Origin: Sphagnum magellanicum
Taxonomy: Eukaryota > Streptophyta > Sphagnopsida > Sphagnales > Sphagnaceae
Length of the DNA stretch: 64,000 nucleotides
Direction of reading: 5' to 3'
Assembly: GCA_021904315.1 (NCBI GenBank)
Contig: CM038920.1
Coordinates: forward strand, 13,392,001 to 13,456,000
Of the stretch, positions 49,901-62,600 are shown in pieces. Position numbers and translations under genes: made by a program. Within the stretch, counting starts at the first letter, position 1. Every line of letters begins with the position of its first letter. The notes beneath the pieces are model-generated. The model was not told the DNA's origin, did no database searches, and was given only the letters and a program-made list of their open reading frames with translations.

Positions 49901-52242
49901 AAGGCAATTCTTGTGCCTTGACTCGCACAATCCCACTTTTAAATGGGATTCTAGCTAACCTATTGTGCCCTTCTATGAGCACATTGTTTTGGGTGATGAA
50001 CTCCATTCCCAAAATGCAATCCATTCCACCCAAGGTGGAAACCAACAAGTCCACCTTTCCTCTCCAATTCCCCAATTGGAGAGGCGTTCCCTTTACTTGT
50101 AAAGTAGTTGGATGGGGAACCCCATCCGCGAAGTGCACCTCAATGGGTGCCTTGAGCTCCTCCAAGTGGAGTTCCATCCTTTCGGCGCTTTCCAAAGTTA
50201 TGAAGTTGTGAGAAGCCCCTGTGTCCAAAAGACATAAAATATCCCGCTTAGCAATCTTCCCCTTCAAGAAGATGAGTCGATTGCATTCCGGTTGGGCTAA
50301 ATTGGCGTTGAGAGCAAATACCTCAGAGCTCCCCGTTTTGGACTTGGGACAATTTTTGGAGTAATGCCCCACTTCATTGCAATTGAAGCATGCTCCTTTG
50401 GGTTTCACCCCAAGATCTCCCTTGGTTTGGCTCCCTTTGAAAGGAGCCCCCTTCTTCACAAAACTCCCTTTTGGTTTGAACCCCGAGCCTTGGAATTGTT
50501 TGGGCTTTTCCTTGGTTGGGCTACCTTGCCCCCGGTTCCATTCCCCCTCATGCCTCGGCTTCTTGTGAAAGAACTTGTTGTCCTTCTTGAACCCGGATTT
50601 GTCACTCCGCCCCACATCCGAGAAGTTCTCCACTTTCGTGATGGCCTCGGATAATGAGGCGGGCCAACTCTCCTCAAGCTTTCGCTTGGCCCAAGTCGGA
50701 AGCCCCATCACAAATTGGCACACACGGTCCATCTCATGCATGTGTCGAACCTCCAACATGAGTTCGGAATAAGCCCTCACGTATTGCTTCAAGTTTTCAT
50801 TTGTGGCATTCACAAGGTCACGGAGTTTGCACCTCGAGATGTAGTCGGAATTCCTTGGAACAAACTCCGACTCAAGACGTTCCTTGAAGAACTCCCAAGC
50901 ATAACCATGGTTCTTCCCCTCCTCTTGTCTCACCGTCCGCCACCATGTGGCGACATAACCTTTCAAGTAGGACTGAACAAGTTCCGCGGCAGAATGCCGG
51001 CCAACCTTGGCGGCATGTATATAATCTTCCATTTCCGCAAGCCAAACATCCACAACTTTTCGGTCTCGGGCACCATCGAAGTTCCCGGGCTTGGCCGGTT
51101 GAAACCTTTCACCCTTGGAGGTCCCTGTTTTGAGGGCTGCCACCAACTCACCAAAGTCGGGCCTATTCATCTTGAAGAGGACTTCAAGTTGCTTCGGGGT
51201 GAATAGGACCGAGCTCCATTGTTCCTCCTCACTTCCGAGTCCAACTTCGGGCTCATCTTGGTCCTCCCGGGAATTTGGTTCCTCCTCCCCAATTGATTTC
51301 GGTGAGGCTACTAGGTCTTCGACGGGTTCCTTGGGCCTAGTCTCGGGAGCTTGTTTACGGTTCTTCTTGGGTGCCATCCCAACCCAAGAAGTGGGCTTCA
51401 CCACTTGCTCTGATACCACGTGACGCGTTCCTAAGTCACGGGGGCGAAACCCACTTGAAGGTTTCACAAAGTCAAGTTGCGGAAATTGTGATTTAACGAC
51501 GCGCTCCCGACTTCCAACTCTAAAAAGGGGTAGAGGGTCGAGTTAAGAGCCCAGGGATTAGACTAGGAAGAGGGACTAGTTTAATTCGTGTGAATCTGCA
51601 TCCAAAAATCAACCATAAGAGGTTAGTTTAGCATTCGGGACACCTTTGGGTGTTGGGACTTGCCGCGGGCACTTGGACACACAAGACTCACCACGGCCCG
51701 GACTCGGGAATAAGCCACCACCTTACTCCCTATAGTATTTTCTGCAGCTTGCCACTGAGGCTACATCCAAATGGCACATTTTGTTGGGACTCTTGAAATG
51801 GAGTCCCGAAATTGTCATGACTGGACTCCCGGAACTTTGAACGGCCACAACTCCCGATTATGGCATTCGATCGCAACGAGGTCTGAATCAAAGTTATAGC
51901 CCTCGTCGAGATCTTTCCAACGCCGTGTCGCACTCTCAATTCGGACGTCGGGAAGAGGTCGATTCCTGACTTTTAGTGGTCGGGAGTCAAATTGCCAATT
52001 TGACTCCCGACCCTTCTTTTGCCGATAACTTGGGTTGCAGATGTCCGAATGGCCAATGCGAGGCCATTTTCGATATCTACGTTTCAAGACCTTTCCAATG
52101 ACACCAAGAACACCTCAATGCGAGGTGTTTTGGGCCTTGCTGTCGAACTCTAAACATTCGGGAGTCCCAGAGGACTCCAAATCTCCAACTTTTCCAAGTG
52201 TTGGGCTTCACCCCCACACTTGGCCAAAGTGAGGTTCCGACA
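46980..52242 (-). mobile_element. Broken Ty3/gypsy chromovirus with a single LTR
   Basis: Read on the minus strand, the order is 5' LTR, primer-binding site complementary to initiator Met tRNA (TGGTATCAGAGC, 51407-51418), gag with a CCHC knuckle ([14 protein letters not shown], near 50345-50390), protease ([10 protein letters not shown]), reverse transcriptase (YIDDILIYS near 49165-49190), RNase H, integrase with its zinc finger and core, and a C-terminal chromodomain at about 46985-47100. The chromodomain places it among the chromoviruses. Gag to RNase H is nearly continuous, so the copy is not very old. The 3' LTR and the end of the internal region are missing. It is a fossil with roughly four to six breaks. 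Confidence 0.95.
51421..52242 (-). repeat. 5' LTR of the chromovirus (822 bp)
   Basis: On the minus strand it opens TGTCGGAACC and closes GCGTCA, two bases before the primer-binding site. It is the only LTR of this element in the window, so the usual LTR-pair dating is not possible. Confidence 0.85.
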
Positions 52243-52606
52243 ACATCACACTATTTTTCAAGTTGTTCAAGAAGAGTTGTGGCAAAACCTTCTTCATGTT
52301 ATCACATTGCTACATTGGACCAATAGCCTATTATATTTACTCGGTTTACATAGGTGTCCTTGCATTCTTTTAATTAAAAATTTCTAATTCTATGAGTTTT
52401 TAGTGATTTTTCTTCAAATCCTTAACATTTTTTTGAATTTACATTATTTTTTTCCTTTTTCAAAATTTTTGTAGCCACAGTGAATTAAATTCTGACCAAA
52501 AAGAGAAGAACTATATAGTTAAAATTAAAAAAAGTTCTTGAATTTTTTTAATTTATTTTTTGTTATTCCTATTGTCATGTTTATTTAATTTCTTATGCAT
52601 TTTCAT
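52243..52606. repeat. Right copy of the 364-bp direct duplication
   Basis: It starts at the base after the LTR tip and ends where unrelated host DNA begins (GTACCCACTTG). Partner of 46616-46979. Confidence 0.9.
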
Positions 52607-53699
52607 GTACCCACTTGATCTATTGCATGTTTGAGGTACCCAATGAAGGTCTAGACCTATAACAACTCCTAAAATCTAAATCAATAATTGATTTAATAGA
52701 ATTACCAAATTAGACCTCATCACAAAATTAATAACCTAATAGGTATATATTTCATTCATAAATATTGATTTAATAGAATTACCAAATGACACTGATATGA
52801 TTTTAAGTGAGATGCCCATCGACTTTGTACTTATATGGAATGGAACCAAAATAAATGATATTATCAAAATACCTTTAATAATGACTTTCTCAAGAATTTA
52901 TACGCAACAAGAATGGTTTTTTTACTTCTAAAAGGTTTTTTTTTAGAAAGATTTACATATAACATTATGCAATTTTTAATGAATTTTATTTTATTCTCAC
53001 TTTTGCTTTCAAAGTCAACCTACAAAAGCCACGTATATTGAATTTTTATCTCATTTAATGTTTATCTTGAGCCTTCTTCTTTTGTTTGAAAATATGTGTA
53101 GGTGGATTGCTCTTGGAAGGGGGACTATTTTCTCCAGTTTCAATTTGAACAGCATATAATAGATTTTCCAAGTTGTTCAGTTTGCATAAGCAAAAAAACT
53201 CAATACTTTTGGCATGAATGAGTTATAGATCAATCATTTTTCAAGCATTTAACCCTTCATGAATACTGTAGTGCCTCAGCAGCTTAATCAGCACTAATTA
53301 TATTATTTGTAGATATGTTGACATTTTCAAAAAATAGTCTTCTAAGGAACAAGTTTCCTGAAGGAAACCAGCAATCTTGGAATATGCAGGATATATTCTA
53401 TTATTTGGCAATTGAATCCTAACTTCCAAATGTGGAAAAATACAGCAATAGATGAATGATAAACAAGGTGTTTAGTTCCTGGACAAAAACACCCAAAACT
53501 TTTATTTACATACCCTATGCATGTTTTGCTCTTCATGTGTGGTTGATACTCCAATTCAGCAGCTGAAGACTGAAGAAGATAATCTATGAGATTGCAGAGA
53601 AATCTCCACACCACTTTGAAGGTAGCATAAGAATAAGTGCGGTCATAACCTCATTAGAGTTGCCTTCATCAAATATGAGATCTTCACCTCTCCTCCAGG
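52607..53699. other. Intergenic DNA and NCS1 3' flank
   Basis: AT-rich, with a short repeated 'aatagaattaccaaat'. No gene. The portion near 53300-53699 is less AT-rich and probably holds the 3' UTR of the NCS1 gene. Confidence 0.5.
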
Positions 53700-56097
53700 C
53701 TATGTTTCTCTCATATACAACCTTTCTGCGCGCTGCAGTGAAAGAATCCAATACACCAACCCAGCTACACAGAACCCAACAAACCAAGCGTTATCATAGA
53801 GGAGAGTGAATGCTCGTGGAACTTGCTTCTTTGCCCCAACTGCTACCAGAAAACCAGGGACATTTGGGAGAATTCCAGCGACAAGGGCCACAAGAGCTGA
53901 GACATTAAACCCTCTTGTGTGCCAGTACGGTCCTTTTTCATCTCCCTGATAAAGCCCATCGATATCAAGATCTCGACCCCTCACGGAAAAATAATCCACC
54001 AGTATAATGCCACCAACTGGACCAAGTAATGCAGAGTACCCAATCAACCATGTGAAGATAAAGCCTTGACTTGACTGAATTAGCCGCCATGGAGCAAGTA
54101 AAACCCCGAGGACTGCTGTGAGCATACCTGCTCTCCTGAATGAAAAGATCCTCGGGTTCAAGTTCACTAATGCATTGGCTGGGGCAACAACATTTGCAGC
54201 AATATTTGTTGTCAAGGTGGCTAAAATGACCCCAATCAAAGATAGGATGATAGGAAAGAAGCCACCAATCAAACTCAGCACCTCAATCGGGTCTGAGATT
54301 GGGCGACCAAATATGACGACTGTTGCTGATGTAACAGCAAGACCTACAAAAGTGAATGCTGCCATGAACAAGGGGAGACCAATTGCTTGACCCATAAGTT
54401 GATCTGCTTGGCTTTTTGAATACCTGGTAAAATCTGCATCGGAATAAAGGATCAGGACACTAGCAATGCTTACACACATTGATCACAAAAGTTCTGTATG
54501 AAAAATGTAGCACACAACCAACAGGTAAAAAAAAAAAATCCTCAAACTGGAGAGAGTGCATTATGTACCTGGGATGTTAAGACTGAGGGTGGCCCAGAAT
54601 CCAACATTTGCAGTCAGTGCAGGAAAAAATGCTTGCCAAAATTGACCCGCTTTAGGACCTCCATGCACAAACTGGGATGGGGTTGACAACATTGGCCCAA
54701 AGCCACCTGCTGTTATATATGCCCAAGCGAGCAATGCCACTGACAAAACAATCAAAATTGGTGCACTGTATTTTTCCAACTCTCGAATACTCTCGATCCC
54801 ATTCCATATGATGCCAACCTGCACATCCCCACCCATGTTTTGGTCAACATTACCCACAAGAAGAATATGTTTCCCAAGGGTTTTTTTGAGTTCAAGTGTG
54901 TGAGGCTCGCAACTATACTACAAATCATAATCACCCACAACCAGGCTGATTGCTGTATAACCAATCATTTCTGCCAGTTGGAAGCTTTGCATTTTGTCAA
55001 CATAGAAAAGATACAAAAGAAACCACCATCAGATGTCTCCAGAACAGAGAAGATCACCATTTGCTTGAAGAATACCATACATCCCCTGAGAAAGCTTGTT
55101 TCAAAAGCTTGGCATGAAGGAGCCAAATCCAAACATTACTGAAACTGTATTGGATCAATTGTAGGACAGAGGACCAAATGAACTCTGCATCATTTCCTAC
55201 CTGCAGCAACCAGAAAAGCATGAAGGAGCCAAATTCAGCAGCACTAATCCCAAGCCATGAAATTGCAGGCCACTCAAGTAGACCATTAAGGAGAGTGTTG
55301 AGTAGCTGAAAAATAGCCTGACCACCAATCCACGTCTGAATTCCAAACCAACCACAAGCCACCAATGCTCGCAACAGAGATGGCACATTAGCACCACGAA
55401 TCCCGAATGAGGCTCTTGCAAGCACAGGGAAAGGGACACCAAATTTGGTGCCTGCATGTCCACTTAGAACCATGGGAATAAGAACAAGAACATTGGCTAC
55501 CAGAACTACGAGAATTCCTTGCCACCATGACATACCCATCTCCACCAAGCTTCCTGCCATGTAGTAAGTGGGGACTCCCACCACAAGTCCTACCCACAAG
55601 CTTGCCATATCATGCACGCTAAGTATCCTCCCATCTTCCATTGTGGGTGCAAAATCCTTGTTGTACAATGACAAGTTGGGACTAATGGGAGTTCTTGGAC
55701 AAATTGGTTCCAGCAAAGCACCCCAAAATCCAGCTGCTGCTGCTGTTCTTCTATCCATACTTGAACTTGAACCCCCCTCCTCCTTCAGGGAGGAGTTCTG
55801 GAAGCTATCCACGCCACTTGATCCCTCATCATCTATGGCACCCACATCATCAGAAGCTGCAGAGGTAACAACAGAAACCGGCCTTTCTCTACTCTCTCCT
55901 CCATACTCACAAAGTTTCCATCTCAGAGGATCCACTGTAAGAGGAGGAGGCACAACAGAGCTCCACCCTAACTTTCTGACTCTGATGTGGCTGATGCAGA
56001 CCCATCTAGAGTGGGTGTACTCATCATGCTCCCTGTGATTTACATGATGAGAGGCAAAAACTGGCCTTGGCAACGATGTGAAGCACAAAGCCTGCAT
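53700..56097 (-). CDS. PLUTO: NCS1-family nucleobase transporter, plastidic PLUTO type
   Basis: Exons 55201-56097, 54569-54818 and 53700-54433 join in phase and give 626 residues. The first about 130 residues are Ser- and Arg-rich without membrane segments and fit a chloroplast transit peptide. The carrier core follows: [20 protein letters not shown], then [39 protein letters not shown] joined to [12 protein letters not shown], and [20 protein letters not shown] with [20 protein letters not shown]. About twelve hydrophobic segments are visible. Arabidopsis PLUTO (about 600 residues) brings uracil and purine bases into plastids by proton symport; the same role is inferred. The start ATG at 56095-56097 opens the longest frame. 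The ends of all three introns are GT-AG. Confidence 0.94.
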
Positions 56098-57580
56098 TTT
56101 GAGATGATGTGCAGGATTTAGGGTTTGTCACCAACAGAGACTCAAAACAACATCAGATTCTCCAGATGCTGCTAATGTAAAACATTGTCCATGAACTGTT
56201 AGCCATCACCACATAGGCACACATCAGTGTGAGTCCATACAGTCATGCCACCATTCTGTCATATAGCAACTTTGCTGTAGACAACCAGTAGCTCAACCTG
56301 CCACCCACAGCCAGATTTAAGAACTTGAAACTTGAGAGTAATCTCTATGTTTTGATGGCAAGATGCAGTCCTTGGACCAGAACAAGAAAAGAACAGTCTT
56401 ACAGAATTGTGATTGTAATATGACACCTGAAGCAATTTCATAGTGAGGGTTTAGGGTTTCCACTGGCCCTCCATTAAGCGTAACTGAATATCTGAATTGG
56501 ATTTACATGAACTTGCCCCTGCAATTGATGGACAAATCATTGTTGTAGTAGAAGGCAGAAAAAGCTATGCACATGAGCAAGCTTGTCAGAGCTGATGTTC
56601 GGGGTAACGATAGGTGTAGCAGACCACAAAGGGAGCAAGCCTACAGTGCATGCCAGCACAATAGGTGCAGGCATAGCCACTGGTAGCAATCAATGGCAGT
56701 GGCTTCATTGTGCTCAAAGCCTCCCATGCCAGCATCATTGACCCCCAAGGTCAATGTGGATAAGTGCTTGTGCTTCCACCCACTTCCTCATTTTGCAGTC
56801 TCACCACCTGCCACCATGCAACTCAAAATTGGACCTCAGTTTACATGAGGAAATCGTGCATGAAAGGTGGCCGCAAAGGGTCCTCCAGAGGCAAACGTGG
56901 AAATTAAAAGCCAAAATTCCTGAACAGGTCCACTGAAGAGGTCAGGTGTAATCTTCGCCACCGCGAACAAAAGAACCCTTATCAAGTAGAAGAAGATCCT
57001 TTTTGCGTCATACTAGAAATTCTTTGCAGACGGCGTGAAAAGTCTCAATCTCAGACTTCCTAGACGAAGAAGTGAAGAATGTGAGAAAGCTATAGAAGAC
57101 TGTGCATACGACCTCTTCTTTCTTCTTGTTACTGTCCTATTAAGTAAGACAGAAAAACAAAGAGAAAAAAAAGCCTCATTGATCAGTTCCTTCATCAATT
57201 CCTGCACACACGACGGATTCCTAAAGAAGAAAAATCGTCCGCAATGAAATTCATTGCCGCGATTCCGGTACACCAAAAGGGTTTTCACTCACAGCACAAA
57301 TGTGCTATGCACGGCTTCCAGAGGAAAACATTTTCCACGCAGAAATTCAAAAGCTTGAAAGGAGAACGAGAATGGGTGTGGAAAGATCGAACTTACGGCG
57401 AGCGTTGCAGTGGTGGCGATGGTTGCGTACGTGAGAGGATGAGAGCAAGTTGCGGAAGTTGAAAGCCTTGTCAACTTGTCCAAATCGATGGGACTCAAAA
57501 GCGACGAGACGATGATGCATGGCGCTCGAGAGCTAGAGAGCTTCAAACCCTAAATCTGGATACAGAAAAGAACTACTTAT
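56098..57580 (-). promoter_or_regulatory. Upstream region of the NCS1 gene with two telo-boxes
   Basis: AAACCCTAA occurs on the minus strand at 56451-56459 and on the plus strand at 57545-57553. On the minus strand a possible leader exon from about 57546 ends at a strong donor GTAAGT (57396 and below); it could be the 5' UTR of the NCS1 gene or a small separate gene, but no fitting downstream acceptor is obvious. No other gene seen. Confidence 0.4.
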
Positions 57581-57720
57581 GGTGCATTCACACTTGATGT
57601 TAAAGTCAGTAATTAAATGTAAATCTAGGTGGCATCCTACATGGCATGCACAGGTGATAGTTTAATATTAAATGAATGTTAACTTAACATAAAATTTTCA
57701 TATTAAAAGTAGGTTTTAAG
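57581..57720. mobile_element. MITE fragment, GGTGCATTCACAC family
   Basis: It starts GGTGCATTCACACTTGATG and stays similar, in opposite orientation, to the element ending at 59353 for about 135 bp ('taacataaaattttcat' is shared). The right end is lost. A further end-like GGGCATTCACATC lies at about 57759. Confidence 0.65.
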
Positions 57721-59134
57721 TCTTAAATTTTAAGTTTTTATTTTATTTATTTATTTTGGGGCATTCACATCAAGAATGTTAACTAACATCAAATCTAAAG
57801 TGAAATCTTCAAAAGCTATTCACACATATTCTTAAACATTATTCAAACATGAAATTAGGGTTTATAATGTTAGACATCTTAATATTTAAATAATATCATA
57901 AAAACAAAATATCTATGTTAAAAATTAACACTATCATAAAATATTTGGACTTTTCGTTGCTTCGGACTACTAGTGACAATGATAAAGTATTTTGTGTGAA
58001 CATAATAATTTTGTTGTAATAAATTTTGTCTTTTCAAAAAATAAAATTTTGTAAATTTAACTATATGTCATTTTGTGTCATTAATGTTTTTTTTACAGTC
58101 TTGATTTTGTTATGCAAAATGCTAATGAAAGTTCAATTGATTAGAAAAGTTCACAACGAGATATAAATAGACAAAATACAAATAACATTGAAAGGATGTA
58201 AAACAAACAAAAAAATACAAACATACAAAAACATTGAAAAGGTACAAGACAAAATAATAAAATACAAACAAACAAAAGAAAAAACAATTCTGAAATGGAA
58301 TTTGATCTATGACAAATTATAATCCATAATGACTTTAGAATTTTCACAGTGATGATCATAAAAATGCTCATCCTACATAAACTAGTTCTGATGAAACATT
58401 GTCATTGAAATTTAATAATAATTTTGGTGTCCATTCACACCTTTGTTAGTACTACCTTAAAGTAAGGTGTGAAAAAATAAAACAATCTTTGTCATGATAG
58501 ATTCACATTATTATCATGTTGAATGTTCTTAATTAGTGATCACAATCAAGATTGATTATTAGAATCAAGATAATTATAATTAATATTGAACTAGTTTGAA
58601 CCCCGTGCATAATGCACAGGTGTGTTATTTCAACAATGTTTGGTTGATGTTTTTGGTTTTTTAAAAAAACTTTTTTTTAAAAACAATTGTTGGTCCCCCC
58701 TCGCCCCGGCGGTTTTATATTTTTCCAATTACTGCTAAACATCGGTTTCCATTGAATCACATTGGGCCAAAGTATTTCAGCACCCACCAGCACACACTGG
58801 ATACCTGAACTCTGGATACCTGAACTTGTTGTGGATGAACCTAAACCTCTCCCGTACCTAGCTTGCTCATCGTCGCTGACTGACTAACAGATCAAGTGAA
58901 TTAATATTGAATTAGACCTCCCAATCAAGAATGTGTTATTTAACATTGAGTTTAAAAATCATTTTTTCCCTCCTTACATGACATTGAGTTAAAACCTCCA
59001 AATTTAGACTTTTGATTAGATTTGGATGTTAATTATCACCAAAGCTAGCACCAAGTTAACGTCACTTATCAATAAGGATACCACAATCCGCACACTAGGT
59101 TATGAAAGAAATTTCAAGGTATAAAATGTTGAAA
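57721..59134. other. AT-rich intergenic DNA
   Basis: No gene seen. Scattered 'attcacac' motifs (for example near 58435) suggest more eroded MITE ends. Small patch of higher GC at about 58696-58712 without a recognisable feature. Confidence 0.45.
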
Positions 59135-59353
59135 GATGCATTCACACTTGGTGTTAGGGACTCCTAGTGTTGAATCCCTTAACATCATCATGTTAGTCAT
59201 TTAGGGCTTAAACCTAGTTATCATGAAAATTTTATGTTAAGCTAACATTCGTTTAACATTAAGCTATCTCCCTATTTAACATTGCATGCCACCTAGGATG
59301 GCCACCTAGATTTTCATTTAACACTGACTTAACATCAAGTGTGTGAATGCACC
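59135..59353. mobile_element. MITE of about 219 bp, GGTGCATTCACAC family
   Basis: The left end ATGCATTCACACTTGGTG pairs with the right end, whose complement reads GGTGCATTCACACACTTG. There is no transposase. The target duplication could not be fixed. It is inserted about 320 bp upstream of the primase start codon. Confidence 0.75.
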
Positions 59354-59475
59354 ATTATTAGGTCTATTTTAGATGTTGCCATTTAATGTTAACTTGACAT
59401 GACATGGATGAATGGTCACTTTTTTTCTTAACTCTGGTTGTTGATGAATGAATGAATGATATAGGAACGGAAAGA

Positions 59476-59536
59476 TGACGTCAGTGGGATTGACTGACAG
59501 ACAGAACAACGTTCCCGCGCTTTCTATAGCGCGAAA
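59476..59536 (+). promoter_or_regulatory. E2F-type sites and a TGACGTCA palindrome upstream of the primase gene
   Basis: TGACGTCA at 59476-59483 is a bZIP/CRE-type palindrome. TTCCCGCGC at 59512-59520 and GCGCGAAA at 59529-59536 match the E2F consensus on opposite strands. They lie about 135-195 bp before the ATG. E2F control of replication genes, including primase, is established in plants, so S-phase expression is a fair inference. Confidence 0.75.
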
Positions 59537-59669
59537 CGGCGACCACGTTGTTGGCAAGTGCGAGAGAAGAGAAAGCTTGAGATCGTTGATGAGGTTTCGG
59601 AACAACAAAAAATTTCACGAGCTTCAATCAGCAAGTGATTTGAGCTTTTGGTGACGAATCCAAGCCGTG

Positions 59670-62600
59670 ATGGAGTTCAAAACGGCGACCAATAGGCGGC
59701 TCTCCAATGCTGCTAACACGGGTTTGTATGGGACCGGGGGAGGAGGAGGAGGAGGAGCAGCGCGCTTGTCTTTGTATCAAGTGGCTCCCTGTGTTGAAGT
59801 TTCCATTGAGGAATTCGAGCAATTCGCTCTGGATCGCTTGCGAGGTGTTTCTTTTTTCCTTTCTTCCGCTGCTCTTTCAGCTGCTGCTACTGCTGCTGCT
59901 GCCGTCTGCTGTTTCTGCTTCTGCCTGTATGGCAACTGCAGGAGAATTTTCCAAAAAGAAAAGAAAAGAAAAGAAAATGGTGTGGCTGTTCATATGTCTG
60001 TTGTGGAAAATTGATTTGAAGAGAAGAGTTTTTCTTTTTTATTTGTCTTTTTTTTTGATCGGAGCTTTCTTGTGGGCAGTTCTGAAAGCCATTGAGGAGA
60101 ATCGAGCGCGAGGAAGGAGACTTGAAGAAGTGGAAGCTGTGGTATGTGCTGCTGCTGCTCCTGCTTGGGGTCTTTTTTTTTTTGGTCTACATAGCTATGA
60201 TTGTTATCTGCACCATGTGGCTCGATGGATGATGATGACCATGACTCTCTATTTTGATACATGCCCTGGCCAAGCCTTTCAATAATTTCCAAAATGCAAG
60301 CAGAGTCTGCAGGAGAGCGGCAAGGATCCAAATGATTTTTATGCTTGCAAGAGTGTGTACACACTTTGTGAAGCAAAAACCCTTGAAACCCTTGAAACCC
60401 TTGAAGCCCTTGTCTTGATTTATTCTGTTAACTGTAGAATGTGGTTTTCTGTTCTGAGTCAGTAGTCCTGGCAGCAGCAGCAGATGATGGGATGCTCATC
60501 GTGTGTAAACACTAGTTGACTGTGGCAAACAGGTGAATGACTTGTGGAGAAAGCACATGCGGACTCCAAATGCTGCAGATGCTCACAACAAGGACATGAT
60601 ATCACACTTTGTGTTACGCTTAGTCTATTGCCGCACGTAAGTAAGACCCACCCCTTGCCACACACTTCATGTGACTGACTGATGCAAAAAAAATTGATCT
60701 CTGATTCTCTTGTCGGAAGAGAGATGGGAAACAAAGAAAAAGTATGACCAAGAATGTGTCCATCTTTCTTCCAATTATCCTATTTTGTGCCTTCAGATTG
60801 GTTGGCTGTTGGATATGCTCTCTAACAAGGCTACCAAAGCTAATTTTGGCTATTCTGCCTATTTGTGCAGAGAAGAATTGCGGAGATGGTTTTTAGGAAT
60901 GGAGACTACACTTTTTAGACAAAGATTCCGAAGTGAGACCCCAGAGTCTCAGGTTCAAACTTCTTTCCTCACCCTGCCTCTTCTTCTTCAGTTTGGTTTG
61001 CCTATATTGCATGAGCTCTATGTGAACCAGCTGTCACAGCTTGTCAGACAGCAGTTGAGGTGGTTGACATGGGGATTTGCTGGTGGCAGAGGCGGTTTAT
61101 GGAAGAGTGCAAGCTTCCTTACAAAGCCATTAATATAACTGAGTTTGAGGTAGCCGTTCAGTTCCTATAAGCCTCATTCTCTCTAAGTCTTTGAGCTTGC
61201 TTTTGCACTAGAGCATGGGATTGTCTGTTTTAGGGTCCACATTTTACTTTGGGTCTGCTCATCTCATTTGCCCATTCCTTCCCCTCCCTAATTTCAGAAT
61301 CTGTTCTTTCTTGTTTTTTCTCAAATTTGCTACAACCTTTGTGGATATCTCCTGGTGTAGTCATCTTCTTTAACATTCAGAAGTTTTTGTGCAGTGGTTT
61401 GTTTTGAATTTGAATTTGACATGAAGCATACAAGTTCAAAACAAACCATTCAAATTCAAAAAATTGAATTTAAAACAATTCAATTCAAATTTTTGGTTCA
61501 AATTCAAATAAAATTGGTTCAACAAACTTGTATTCATTTGAACTTGTATGCTTCATGTAAAATTGAAATTCAAAACAAACCATTGAATTTGAAGGGTTTC
61601 TTGTTTAGGTCAGCTGCAAGTTGACTTCGCAACATTGGAGCTTGATGAGCCAATGCACAAATAACGTTCAGAAACTCTCTCTGCTTTGCACGTGATTTGC
61701 AGAATTGTGTGTAATCTTGAGGATGTTTATGAAGTGATCCTTTGATGATTGCCATGGCAGGCAGTGAAAGACAAGCTAGGCCAGGTAGCACGCTCCTTGA
61801 ATCAACCTCTGCCAACTGGTATGGTACTGCATGGCCTAACATCAACCATGTATATATATGTGTACAGTGTTGCTTCAGAGGTGTAACCTATTTGTCATGC
61901 ATCTTTGCCATATTTAAGAGGATTGAGGGTTATGGGAACTGGAACCCTGTAGTCTGATGAATGAACATGAAGAATTTGGACCAATTGTGGAGTTCTGGTT
62001 TGTGGATGCATCTTTTCCTCAAACTTGTTGAATGTCAATGGATGTATGATTATGGATTGTGGTAGAGTACTTCACACCATTCACCTATGCTTGTGGCGTG
62101 GTTTGATGTGTCTATTTGATGGTGAACACAGCGGAGAGTTCCTTTTACAAGGTTAGATGCATCTGATGCCTGGCCCCCTAATTTCAGAACCTGGATATCA
62201 TAACTTCTGGATGTAGGGGTTGCTTTGTGATTCTTGGTGGTACCAGATTATGTGATCAAATTCTGTCATCTTTGAGATAAGTCCTTGCACGTGTGCACTC
62301 AGAGTTGCGGTAACAATCCCTGATGTTAGACTGAGGGTTTTGTCTTGATGAAGATGATCCCAGCTAAGTTGTAGCAGGTGTCCCCTGGCTAAGTTGAACT
62401 AGCCAGGTTCTTTCCCAGACAGTGGGATTAGGCAGGGTATGTCACACCCTGAGTATGTTTTTGTCAAATGCAAACCTAGTCTCTCAAATCAACAAATATT
62501 GTGATGTCAGGTTCCATTTGAAGAGGTTCCAGAACTAGTAGCATCTCGAAGAGTGTTCCTGCAGCGAGGAAATGCATTTGTTCCCAGGGATCAAGTAAGA

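Noticed and set aside
46616-52606. The 364-bp flanking repeats taken as LTRs
   Set aside because: The primer-binding site at 51407-51418 adjoins a different sequence with TG...CA ends, which is the true LTR; the 364-bp copies lie outside it.
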